From: Corynebacterium testudinoris
GTDB lineage: Bacteria > Actinomycetota > Actinomycetes > Mycobacteriales > Mycobacteriaceae
Direction: 5' to 3'
DNA length: 64,000 nt
Assembly: GCF_001021045.1 (NCBI RefSeq)
Contig: NZ_CP011545.1
Span: 1,240,001-1,304,000, forward strand
The position numbers were made by a program, and so were the translations under genes. The notes beneath the pieces are model-generated. The model saw only the letters and a list, made by a program, of their open reading frames with translations. It was not told the origin of the DNA and did not search any database. This document shows, piece after piece, positions 56,749 to 64,000 of this stretch. Positions within the stretch are counted from its first letter, which is position 1. Each line of letters opens with the position of its first letter.

Positions 56749-57656
56749 TCGGCGCGGTCGAAGTCGGCCTAATTTATGGGGTCATGGCACTCGGCGTCTT
56801 CCTGACGTTCCGTGTGCTTAACTTCCCCGACCTGACGGTCGACGGCAGCTTTACGACGGGCGCGGCCACCGCCGCCGTCGGTATCCTCAACGGTTGGCAT
56901 CCCGCCCTCGCTACGCTCGCCGGTTTTGGCACCGGCTTCATTGCCGGTGGCGTCACCGGCTTGCTGCACACCAAGGGACGCATCGACGGCCTGCTGGCTG
57001 GCATCCTCACCATGATCGCCCTGTGGTCCATCAACCTGCGGATCATGGGCAGCGCCAACATCCCCCTGTTGCGCCAAGAGACGTTATTCACCCCGCTGCG
57101 TGAGGCCGGACTGCTCAACACCTGGGGTGGCATCGGGGGACTGGCAGTGATCATGGCGGTGCTCGGCGCGCTCGTTGTCGGTTTCTTGAAGACCGACCTC
57201 GGGCTGTCGCTGCGCGCCACCGGCGACAACGGCCAAATGATCACCTCTTTCGGTGTCTCCACCGACTTCACCAAGACCCTCACCCTCGCATTGTCCAACG
57301 GCTTTGTCGGCATGTGCGGCGCGCTCATTGCCCAGTACCAAGGCTTCTCCGACATCTCCATGGGCATTGGCCTCATCCTCGTCGGCCTCGCATCCGTCAT
57401 CATGGGCCAGGCGATCTTCGGCCAGCGCAACCTCTGGCTCGCCGTCTACGCCGTCATCGTCGGTGCCGTGATCTACCGCCTCATCATCTTCGCCGCGCTC
57501 CAGGTTGGCCTCAACCCCAACGACATGAAGCTCATTACGGCCTTACTGGTGATCGTGGCGCTGCTCCTCCCACGGTTCAAAGCGATGGTCAGCGGGAAGC
57601 CCAAGTCCCGAGCCGTCCGCGCGCCCGAGCCCGCCCTGGCAGCGAAGGGAGCCTGA
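56745..57656 (+). CDS. ABC uptake system permease
   Basis: A 303-residue membrane protein of the COG4120 type with 8-9 helices. IYGVMALGVFLTFRVLNFPDLTVDGSF is the characteristic N-terminal block and LRATGDNGQMITSFGVSTDFTKTLTLALSNG the cytoplasmic coupling region. The ATG overlaps the substrate-binding protein stop. The sequence is like branched-chain amino-acid permeases. Confidence 0.88.
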   Translation: MIGAVEVGLIYGVMALGVFLTFRVLNFPDLTVDGSFTTGAATAAVGILNGWHPALATLAGFGTGFIAGGVTGLLHTKGRIDGLLAGILTMIALWSINLRIMGSANIPLLRQETLFTPLREAGLLNTWGGIGGLAVIMAVLGALVVGFLKTDLGLSLRATGDNGQMITSFGVSTDFTKTLTLALSNGFVGMCGALIAQYQGFSDISMGIGLILVGLASVIMGQAIFGQRNLWLAVYAVIVGAVIYRLIIFAALQVGLNPNDMKLITALLVIVALLLPRFKAMVSGKPKSRAVRAPEPALAAKGA

Positions 57657-57657
57657 C

Positions 57658-58449
57658 ATGCTGCAAGTCAACGGAATTACCAAGACCTTCTTCCCGGGCA
57701 CCGTCAACGAACGGGTCGCGCTGAACGATTTGTCTCTACAACTCGACGAGGGCGACTTTGTCACCGTCATCGGCTCCAACGGCGCAGGCAAGTCAACCCT
57801 GCTCAACGCCGTCGCCGGACGGCTCTTCGTCGACTCTGGCGACGTCATCATCGACGGCAAGCGAGTCAACAAACTCCCCGAATACAAGCGCGCCCGCTAC
57901 GTCGGCCGCGTTTTTCAGGACCCGCTAGCCGGCACCGCTCCGAACCTCACCATCGAAGAGAATCTTTCCCTCGCATGGCTGCGCGGGAAGAGCCGTGGCC
58001 TCGGGCTCAGCCTCACTGCAAAACGACGCGCCGAGTTCATCGACCACCTCGCCTCCCTCGAACTGGGCCTCGAGGACCGCCTCAGTGCCAAAGTGGGCCT
58101 CCTCTCTGGCGGCCAACGCCAGGCACTGTCCCTCCTCATGGCCGGGTTTACCAACCCGCGCATCATGCTTCTCGACGAGCACACCGCAGCCCTCGACCCC
58201 CAACGCGCCGACCTGGTCACCGCCCTGACCGAACGCATCGTCGCCGAGGGAAACCTCACTACCCTCATGGTTACCCACAACATGGAACAGGCCCTGCGAC
58301 TAGGTAACCGCCTGATCATGATGCACGAAGGCCAGATCGTCTACGAAGCCAGCGCCGAGCACAAGGCCAAGCTCACCGTTCGCGACCTCCTCCAAGAATT
58401 TGCCAACATCAAGGGAGCGACGCTCTCTGATAAGGCCTTCCTGGGCTAG
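57658..58449 (+). CDS. ABC uptake system ATP-binding protein
   Basis: A 263-residue ATPase (COG1101 type). Walker A VIGSNGAGKSTLLNAVAG (~residue 36), Q-loop VFQDPLAGTAPNLTIEENL, signature LSGGQRQALSLLM, Walker B IMLLDEHTAALDP and H-loop VTHNMEQAL are all intact. It starts 1 bp after the permease stop and completes the three-gene importer. What follows is a decayed region. Confidence 0.92.
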   Translation: MLQVNGITKTFFPGTVNERVALNDLSLQLDEGDFVTVIGSNGAGKSTLLNAVAGRLFVDSGDVIIDGKRVNKLPEYKRARYVGRVFQDPLAGTAPNLTIEENLSLAWLRGKSRGLGLSLTAKRRAEFIDHLASLELGLEDRLSAKVGLLSGGQRQALSLLMAGFTNPRIMLLDEHTAALDPQRADLVTALTERIVAEGNLTTLMVTHNMEQALRLGNRLIMMHEGQIVYEASAEHKAKLTVRDLLQEFANIKGATLSDKAFLG

Positions 58450-58660
58450 CCGAGGATTTGTAAGCGCACCCGTCACTCACATGGGCAGCATCAGGCTTCC
58501 GAACCTTGGAGGCCGGCTCCGATTTAGCGCGCGTGAAGAAGTTCTCCGCAGACACTGCTAGGCGCGGGCAATGAGGAGCGGGTGTGTATTGCAGGACGAC
58601 GCGAGCACGACGACTTGCGAAAGGTTCGAAGAGTGGAAGCGGGCGTACGTTTAGTCAAAG

Positions 58661-59035
58661 ATGGTCGGCTGGGACTTTTCAGCACTTGACGCGCGTCTAC
58701 GCGCTGACGAGCCCTAGTGGGATTTCGAAGAGGATTGCCGATCTGCGAGCACCAAGGCCCACACGATCCTCGACCTGGGCACAGTAGGCGGTGAGCGGTT
58801 GCGGGCTTTGCTCGCCGACGGCAATTGTCCGGCAAGAAAGACAATCACTACGAGGGTCGTCGATCTCCTCAGGTATGACTCGGAGAGTGACCGGCGAATG
58901 CCGTTCGAAGACGACAGTCTCGACCTATTCATCTACATCGGTCTAGTCCCTTGGGATACGCCGCGATTCTCAGTTGAAGAGCAGGAGGCGCGGCTGATCG
59001 CGCTCGATGCAGTGCGGCCAATCAAGGTAACCCAG
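58661..59035 (+). pseudogene. Methyltransferase pseudogene interrupted by an IS3 element
   Basis: Reading from ATG 58661 gives WDFSALDARLRADEP, a TAG at 58715, then, in the same frame, WDFEEDCRSASTKAHTILDL, GTVGGERLRALLADG, RRMPFEDDSLDLFIY and ALDAVRPIKVTQ. This is the recognisable outline of a small SAM methyltransferase (SAM motif LDLGTGGGERL). The central catalytic part is shortened and a CAG to TAG change may explain the first stop. The IS3 element begins right at the end of the remaining homology (59036). Confidence 0.6.
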
Positions 59036-59104
59036 GGGTCTGCTGCACGATCAGGTGACAACCGAGCAGCCTAATCAGATGGTTGGGCTGGAAGGATGTA
59101 CACC

Positions 59105-59398
59105 GTGACCAAGCCCTATCCCAAAGAGTTCCGCGATGACGTTGTCCGTGTCGCACGGAATCGTGAGCCCGGTGTCGAGCTCTCCCAGATCGCCAAGGAC
59201 TTCGGGGTCCACTTCACTACCCTGTACTCGTGGCTGAAGAAGGCTGACCTCGAGGACGGTGAAGTGTTGGGCTCGACTCAGGTTCAGTCGGCTGAACTGC
59301 GCGACGCCAAGAAGAGGATCCGTCTCTTGGAGCAGGAGAACGAGGTCCTCCGCCGTGCCGCGGCGTATCTCTCGCAGGCCAATCTGCCGGGAAAATGA
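59105..59398 (+). CDS. IS3 transposase OrfA
   Basis: A 97-residue OrfA with a helix-turn-helix (PKEFRDDVVRVARNREPG, LSQIAKDFGVHFTTLYSWLKKA) that binds the element's ends, and a C-terminal leucine zipper (RIRLLEQENEVLRRAAAYLSQ) for dimerisation. GTG at 59105 has GGAAGG 9 bp upstream; an ATG at 59096 is another possible start. It overlaps OrfB by 4 bp at AAAATGATG, where frameshifting or coupling can make the OrfAB fusion. Confidence 0.9.
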   Translation: MTKPYPKEFRDDVVRVARNREPGVELSQIAKDFGVHFTTLYSWLKKADLEDGEVLGSTQVQSAELRDAKKRIRLLEQENEVLRRAAAYLSQANLPGK

Positions 59399-60297
59399 TG
59401 TACCCGCTCGTTCGTGAGTTGGCCGTGGACGGTGTCCCCGTCACGGTGACGTGTCGGGTGCTCAATCTTGCTCGCCAGCCCTACTACCGGTGGCTGGCGG
59501 ACCCGATCACCGATGCAGAGCTGAATGAGGCTTACCGTGCCAATGCCTTGTTCGACGCCCACCGGGATGATCCCGAGTTCGGCTACCGCTATTTGGTGGA
59601 TGAGGCCCGCGATCTCGGTCAACCGATGGCAGCGCGCACTGCGTGGCGGATCTGCTCAGACAACCGCTGGTGGTCGGTGTTCGGGAAGAAACGCGGCAAG
59701 AACGGTAAGAAGCCCGGTCCACCGGTCCACGATGACCTCTGCGCCGTCACCGATGAGGAGGGCAGAACCCGGCACGAGTTCAAGGCCGATGGCGCGAACG
59801 AATTGTGGATCGGCGATATCACCGAGCACTGGACCAATGAGGGCAAGCTCTACCTCTGTGCGTTCAAGGATGTCTACTCCAACCGGATCGTGGGGTACTC
59901 GATCGATTCGCGGATGAAGTCCCGCCTAGCCGTGGCTGCCCTCAACAACGCGGTCGCCCGCCGCGGCGACGTGGCCGGCTGCGTGGTCCACACCGACCGC
60001 GGGTCTCAGTTCCGTAGCCGGAAATTCGTGCGCGCTCTGGGCATTCACGACATGACCGGATCCATGGGCCGCGTCGGTGCGTGCGGGGACAACGCAGCCA
60101 TGGAGAGCTTCTTCGCACTCCTGCAGAAGAACGTCCTCGACCGCCGCGCATGGGCCAGCCGAGAAGAGCTCCGGATCGCCATCGTTACCTGGATCGAGAG
60201 GACCTACCACCGACGCCGCAGACAGGACCGCCTAGGCCGCTTGACCCCGATCGAGTTCGAGACAATCATGACCACACCAGCCGATCAGGCTGCGTGA
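59395..60297 (+). CDS. IS3 transposase OrfB (DDE catalytic)
   Basis: A 300-residue rve-family transposase. The N-terminal HTH_21 region (HRDDPEFGYRYLVDEARDLG) is followed by the catalytic core: D in WIGDITEHW (~141), D in VVHTDRGSQFRS (~201) and E in NAAMESFFALLQKN (~237), a D-(35)-E spacing as in IS3. It is uninterrupted. It starts in the -1 frame relative to OrfA, as in IS3 elements that make an OrfAB fusion. Confidence 0.93.
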   Translation: MMYPLVRELAVDGVPVTVTCRVLNLARQPYYRWLADPITDAELNEAYRANALFDAHRDDPEFGYRYLVDEARDLGQPMAARTAWRICSDNRWWSVFGKKRGKNGKKPGPPVHDDLCAVTDEEGRTRHEFKADGANELWIGDITEHWTNEGKLYLCAFKDVYSNRIVGYSIDSRMKSRLAVAALNNAVARRGDVAGCVVHTDRGSQFRSRKFVRALGIHDMTGSMGRVGACGDNAAMESFFALLQKNVLDRRAWASREELRIAIVTWIERTYHRRRRQDRLGRLTPIEFETIMTTPADQAA

Positions 60298-60412
60298 CTA
60301 ACCACTGTCACCTGATCGTGCAGCAGACCCCAGCGGCGCAGGTTTCCGTCCCCATGACGGCAGTAGAGAATTTCTCGGAAAGTTGCCTCTACCCCTTGCT
60401 TGGATCGATGAT

Positions 60413-60438
60413 GTGTTCTAACATTGAGGTTAGAACAC
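60413..60438. promoter_or_regulatory. Perfect 26-bp palindrome upstream of the HNH gene
   Basis: GTGTTCTAAC and GTTAGAACAC are perfect 10-bp arms around ATTGAG. It ends 29 bp before the HNH gene start and is followed by AAGGGTAGGGGGG. A dimeric regulator site is the simplest reading. Confidence 0.5.
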
Positions 60439-60467
60439 GCAAGCGAAGGGTAGGGGGGTGAACGCAC

Positions 60468-61820
60468 GTGAGTATTGAGATTGTCTACTCAGGAAAGCCA
60501 CGAGCGCTTTCTCTCGACACCAGCATGTCACTGGTGGAGGCGCACCTTAAAGAGATACTTGCCCGCCCCCAGCACTACTACGCTGTTAGTTCACCTGATG
60601 ATCCTGTTGCTCGTCGGGGAACACAGATGCGCCAAGAAGACCACGAGCTGTGGCAATCAGTCCTGCCCGGTGATGATGAGGACATCGACATGGTGCTTGC
60701 TCGGTTGCGGCGTTCGTTGGGGCGTGGGGATCAGTTCCTGATGTCTTCGATCAGTGCTCACCATCGCCTCAACGAACTGCCACAGTTAAAGGCAGTCCAA
60801 GAGCAGCACTTCCATCTTGACCTCCCACGGCTGAAGGTCATTGATAGTGTCCTGTGCAAAGCAGACACGACTGTGTTAGAGCACCTCGATCTCATTGATA
60901 CTGAACTAGCAGAGTTTTTGACTCCCACCCGGGCGAATCAGATTCTGCCGACGGCAGGCAAGATCAAAAACCGTCTGAACGCGATCATCACGATGCTTGA
61001 TGATTCGATCTCTGCTGAGGATCCCGCACCACCACCGGTTGATAGTGTCTCAATAGCCTTCCAGGATGGCCGGGGTCTGTTGCATGCTGATCTTGATGGG
61101 ATCACCGCCCAAGAGATAGACCTCCGGGTCCGCAGGTATGCGATTATTCATGGGGTTAGCCAGGCGGAGGCACTCGTAGCGTTGATTAGGGGGGAGGGGG
61201 CAACGAATGTCACCCTTAACCTGTATCGGGCGTCGGATATCCCGACGGCGCCGGGGTGGGTGTCTGGGGTGGGGTATCTGACGCTTAAGCAGACTGAGGA
61301 TCTGCTGAACCGGGTGGATGCGGAGATTGATCTTGATGCGATCGCCCAAAAGGTTTCGTCTGCGTATGCGACCCCGGCTGATATTCGTTGCCTGGTGGTT
61401 GGTCTGGATGGGTCGTGTGCGGTGGGTGGGTGTGATACTCCGGCTCATCGGGCGCAGATGGATCATCGGGTGAATCATGCTGATGGTGGGCCCACGACGG
61501 CAGCAAACCTTGCGCCGTTGTGTGTGAAGCATCATGGGATGAAAACTGACCGGCGGGTGACTTATGTGTTGGATCCGGTGACGAGGCGGAAGTATTTTCT
61601 GTTTGATGATGGGTCGTGGGCGGAGTCCGAAGGAGACGGCCCACTAGCTCCTAGTGAGCGGCGGTGGATGCAGACGGTGTCCCAACGCATCAGCAAGCGC
61701 AGGGCGAGGATTCGGTCGGAGTCTCAGGCTCAGAGGAGAGAGCAAGGCGAACCGGAGAAACCACCACCACCTAGCGAGCGTTCTAATTGCTCTGAGTGGG
61801 GACGTCCTTTTGATAGTTGA
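60468..61820 (+). CDS. DUF222/13E12-type HNH endonuclease
   Basis: A 450-residue protein of the REP13E12 group. The N-terminal ~300 residues are the DUF222 helical region. The HNH nuclease domain is at ~residues 320-365: GSCAVGGCDTPAHRAQMDH, HADGGPTTAANLAPLCVKHHG, with two Cys and His metal ligands. The tail is basic and Pro-rich. The family is repeated in actinobacterial genomes and often marks mobile or phage attachment regions; its biological role is not established. Start GTG at 60468 behind AGGGGGG. Base and codon use look lower-GC than neighbouring genes. Confidence 0.88.
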   Translation: MSIEIVYSGKPRALSLDTSMSLVEAHLKEILARPQHYYAVSSPDDPVARRGTQMRQEDHELWQSVLPGDDEDIDMVLARLRRSLGRGDQFLMSSISAHHRLNELPQLKAVQEQHFHLDLPRLKVIDSVLCKADTTVLEHLDLIDTELAEFLTPTRANQILPTAGKIKNRLNAIITMLDDSISAEDPAPPPVDSVSIAFQDGRGLLHADLDGITAQEIDLRVRRYAIIHGVSQAEALVALIRGEGATNVTLNLYRASDIPTAPGWVSGVGYLTLKQTEDLLNRVDAEIDLDAIAQKVSSAYATPADIRCLVVGLDGSCAVGGCDTPAHRAQMDHRVNHADGGPTTAANLAPLCVKHHGMKTDRRVTYVLDPVTRRKYFLFDDGSWAESEGDGPLAPSERRWMQTVSQRISKRRARIRSESQAQRREQGEPEKPPPPSERSNCSEWGRPFDS

Positions 61821-62222
61821 CCGCCGAGGCGGCTACTAGCGCTGCACGCCATCAGCAGCAAGACTTCCACGCTGGCGGGGCAGTGCTATTCCATAGCCAA
61901 TGCTTCCCGGACTCCGATTCATTTTGAAGTTCACCTATTGATGGCTATTTAGATCCAGATAGTCACCGGAAAGCTGCCTCCGAATGACGAGGAGGGCAAC
62001 CTACCCCCGTGGTGTACTTTGTCTGAAGTTCGCAGTCAGGAGAAGCCGGGATGGGCAAGTGCGGATTCCGTGCCATATACGTGCCATAAGTGGCGCCCGC
62101 AGCGCAGCAGGCGGCTGATGATGCCGTGGGCACGTTGTAACGTTAAAAACGCCCTGAGGAGCGAAAACAACCGAATAATAAAACAGGCCAGAGCCTGTTT
62201 ATATGCTCTGACCTGCTGTTTG
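61821..62222. other. Gap between HNH gene and tRNA-Pro
   Basis: No coding sequence is supported. It has an imperfect direct repeat (CGTGCCATA at ~62069 and ~62080) and, at its right end, the tRNA terminator. I saw no copy of the tRNA 3' end that would mark an integration site. Confidence 0.5.
62174..62220 (-). terminator. tRNA-Pro terminator
   Basis: On the minus strand AACAGCAGGTCAGAGC and GCTCTGGCCTGTT form a stem, followed by TTTTATTATT, immediately after the tRNA 3' end. Confidence 0.75.
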
Positions 62223-62296
62223 TCGGACTGACAGGATTTGAACCTGCGACCCCTACACCCCCAGTGTAGTGCGCTACCAAACTGCGCCACAGTCCG
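62223..62296 (-). tRNA. tRNA-Pro (anticodon GGG)
   Basis: A 74-nt cloverleaf on the minus strand. The acceptor stem is CGGACTG/CAGTCCG, the D arm GGCGCAGTTTGGTAGCGC, the anticodon stem CTACA/TGTAG with loop CTGGGGG (anticodon GGG, reading CCC/CCU), and the T arm contains GGTTCAAATCC. The discriminator base is A and CCA is not encoded. Confidence 0.95.
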
Positions 62297-62374
62297 CCGT
62301 TGCAGCATTTTGCAACTCGTTTAGGTTACAACAGTGTCATCTGAAATGACGAATCTGCTGTTCATGAAGCATTT

Positions 62375-62764
62375 TTAGGAGACTGCACCGTTGGAGTAAT
62401 ACCACTGGCCGTTGATGCGGCGGAAGGTTGAGCGTTCCCGTTGGCTTCCTGGGGGATCGCCTTTGAAGAACGCCTCGAACTCGACGATGCCTTGTGTATC
62501 GAGGGGTCCGCCGTCGACGACGTCGAGGATGTCAAGTCGGTAGAAGGTAATGGGTAGGTCGACCAAGGTGAGTTCGAACTGTCGGGTGTCGGGGTCCCAG
62601 GTGCGCAGGAGGTAGTCGGCGTCGCGGGTGACGAAGGCAGTGAAGCGGGAGCGCATGAGCGTTTCTGCGGTGGGGGCGAGGGCCCCGGCGTGGTATTTGC
62701 CGCAGCACTGTTCGTAGGTCAGGCCAGTCCCGCAGGGGCACCGGCGATCTGGAGGAAAGGTCAT
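62375..62764 (-). CDS. YchJ/UPF0225 family SEC-C protein
   Basis: A 129-residue protein. The N-terminal SEC-C type zinc motif (CPCGTGLTYEQCCGKYH) is followed by LMRSRFTAFVTRDADYLLRTWDP and the UPF0225 core with FFKGDPPGSQRERSTFRR. Family members are small metal-binding proteins of unknown function. The stop/start overlap with the next gene upstream (ATGA on the minus strand) shows it is translated with the hydrolase-OsmC gene. Confidence 0.88.
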   Translation of the reverse strand: MTFPPDRRCPCGTGLTYEQCCGKYHAGALAPTAETLMRSRFTAFVTRDADYLLRTWDPDTRQFELTLVDLPITFYRLDILDVVDGGPLDTQGIVEFEAFFKGDPPGSQRERSTFRRINGQWYYSNGAVS

Positions 62765-63921
62765 GCTGAGACGTCCATGATGTTGGCCCCGGACAGCATG
62801 CCCTGGATGTCGGTGGAGGCGGCGGCGTCGAGAAGCTCGCGGCGCTGTGCCGTGGTGAGCGTGCCGATGAGTTCCACCTTGCGTTCGAAGGTGGTGTCGA
62901 GGACGTGGATGACGGTGACGCGGACGTCGTCAAGCTTCATGCCACGAGCGGCGGCGCGGACGGCCTCGGAGGTGGCTGAGGCGAGGGCGGACATGAGCAG
63001 TTCCAGGGCGCTGACGCCAGCGCCTTTCCCGCCGTTTCCCTTGGGGCGGTCGGTGACGATCGCCTCGCGCGAGGTTCGGACTACTGATCCGAGGCGGGTG
63101 CCGGCGGCGATGGTTGCTACGGCTTGCCCGTCGGACACGGGGGAGGGGACCTGCGTTGGCTTGAGGTAGGGGCGGGCCCATTCGGCGATGAGGCGGCCGG
63201 CGCGTTGAGCCGTGGTGCCGCGGGTGAAGAGGTGATCGGCCTTGTCGATGCTGACCAGGGACTTCGGGTAGCGGGTGAGGCGGAAGATGTTCTGGGCGTT
63301 TTCAATCCCGACGGTTTGGTCGACGGGGGAGTGCAGCAGCATGAGCGGCTTGCGCAGGGTGGGCAGGTACTGCTGCGGGTCGGTGTCGGCGAGGTCTTCG
63401 AGGAACTCACGCGAGATGACGATGTCGCGACCGCCGAGGACAACGGTGACGGAACCGTCCTCGTCGGCATCCTTCACTCGATCGGCGAAGTGGAGGACCG
63501 CATGCGCGGGATCGAAAGGCGCGCCCATCGTGGCCACGGCGTTGATGGAGACCATCTCAGGTTTCGTCGCTGCTTTGAGGACGGCGGCACCGCCCAGGGA
63601 ATGGCCGACGAGGAGCTGAGGTGCCTCGTAGTTTTCTGTTAGCCAATCAGAGGCGGCGATGATATCGGCGACGTTTTGGCTAAAGCAGGTGTCGGCGAAC
63701 TCTCCCTCGGACTGCCCGAGACCGGGGAAGTCGAAGCGAAGGGCCGCGATGCCGTGCTCGGCGAGGGTCTTGCACACGCGGGAGGCGGCCGGAGCGAAAC
63801 GTGAACAGGTGAAACAGTGGGCGAAAACTGCATAGGCGATGGGCGTAGAGTCTGGAAAATCAATCGTGCCGGCCATCGTGGTGCTTGTGCTGGAGGGCAA
63901 TGTCACGCTCAGAGAATGCAT
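62761..63921 (-). CDS. Alpha/beta hydrolase-OsmC family fusion protein
   Basis: A 386-residue two-domain protein. Residues ~1-250 are an alpha/beta hydrolase with the nucleophile in LLVGHSLGGAAVLKA and a His in IDKADHLFTRG. Residues ~265-386 are an OsmC/Ohr-type domain (GKGAGVSALELLMSALASATSEAVRAAARGMKLDDVRV), which in relatives reduces organic peroxides using Cys residues, but only weak Cys candidates are visible here. The ATG at 63921 (MHSLSVTLPSST) is chosen over a distant start at 63984, which has an odd leader sequence. It precedes the YchJ gene in a two-gene operon. Confidence 0.88.
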   Translation of the reverse strand: MHSLSVTLPSSTSTTMAGTIDFPDSTPIAYAVFAHCFTCSRFAPAASRVCKTLAEHGIAALRFDFPGLGQSEGEFADTCFSQNVADIIAASDWLTENYEAPQLLVGHSLGGAAVLKAATKPEMVSINAVATMGAPFDPAHAVLHFADRVKDADEDGSVTVVLGGRDIVISREFLEDLADTDPQQYLPTLRKPLMLLHSPVDQTVGIENAQNIFRLTRYPKSLVSIDKADHLFTRGTTAQRAGRLIAEWARPYLKPTQVPSPVSDGQAVATIAAGTRLGSVVRTSREAIVTDRPKGNGGKGAGVSALELLMSALASATSEAVRAAARGMKLDDVRVTVIHVLDTTFERKVELIGTLTTAQRRELLDAAASTDIQGMLSGANIMDVSA

Positions 63922-64000
63922 GCGCTCATGGTAGTTGAGTCTGCTTAAACTACTGTGAAAGAGACGGTTTAAGCAGCAATTCATAAGGAGTGGGTCCTTG

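Larger units (their letters stand above)
59036..60330 (+). mobile_element. IS3-family insertion sequence
   Basis: A 1,295-bp element with perfect 25-bp terminal inverted repeats (59036-59060 and 60306-60330, beginning GGGTCTGCTGCACGATCAGG). A 3-bp direct repeat CAG (59033-59035 and 60331-60333) flanks it, the expected IS3 target duplication. Two overlapping transposase frames are inside. With intact ends and complete genes, it looks recently inserted and possibly active. Confidence 0.92.

Noticed and set aside
62223..62296. tRNA-Pro as an integration site for the neighbouring HNH/IS3 region.
   Set aside because: No integrase gene and no direct copy of the tRNA 3' end were seen on the other side, so there is no evidence of an integrated element.
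62036..62308. A 90-codon minus-strand frame covering tRNA-Pro (SALHWGCRGRRFKSC).
   Set aside because: This is the well-known false protein produced by translating a tRNA gene.

Overview
The window is a high-GC actinobacterial chromosome segment, almost certainly Corynebacterium. The evidence is gene order (pheST, then argCJBDFRGH, tyrS and an rRNA operon; then recN, steA, steB, pyrG, nudix, xerD, parA, scpA ... scpB, rluB, cmk, der), many 4-bp ATGA/GTGA stop-start overlaps, apparent leaderless promoters, secreted LGFP-repeat proteins and an rrn spacer without tRNA genes. I do not assign a species.

Layout. 0.1-6 kb: TM2 membrane protein, SpoU rRNA/tRNA methyltransferase, DMT exporter, pheS-pheT, closed by a very long hairpin. 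6-11.2 kb: an accessory island between pheT and argC. It holds a 0.5-kb internally deleted IS21 relic with terminal repeats and target duplication, an IS256-type element with a frameshifted transposase, a small membrane-protein gene broken by an in-frame stop, and a secreted LGFP-repeat protein. The LGFP reading frame continues past a single TAG into a small toxin-like tail, followed by a candidate immunity gene. 11.3-19.9 kb: the complete arginine biosynthesis cluster with its repressor. 19.9-21.4 kb: Trm112-like protein and tyrS. 21.5-27.5 kb: one 16S-23S-5S rRNA operon with promoter, antitermination-like repeats and terminator.

27.5-37.8 kb: TPR protein, HAD phosphatase, small conserved protein, tlyA, nadK, recN, steA-steB, pyrG behind a strong leader hairpin, and a nudix hydrolase. 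37.8-49.7 kb: the chromosome maintenance block xerD-parA-scpA ... rhodanese-scpB-rluB-cmk-der. It is interrupted by a POT-family transporter divergent from bioA-bioD, with two perfect TGAAC-N3-GTTCA palindromes that resemble BioQ operators.

49.7-58.4 kb: methyltransferase, a heterodimeric ABC exporter with complementary degenerate nucleotide sites, a secreted esterase lipoprotein, a lipid/diacylglycerol kinase and a three-gene ABC uptake system. 58.5-64 kb: a methyltransferase pseudogene split by an IS3-family element (perfect inverted repeats, CAG target duplication), a DUF222/HNH endonuclease behind a 26-bp palindrome, tRNA-Pro(GGG), a YchJ/SEC-C protein and an alpha/beta-hydrolase-OsmC fusion.

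Strongest leads: the interrupted LGFP-toxin/immunity cassette, the POT transporter under apparent biotin control, and the one-site ABC exporter pair. Everything was read by eye; no database search was run.
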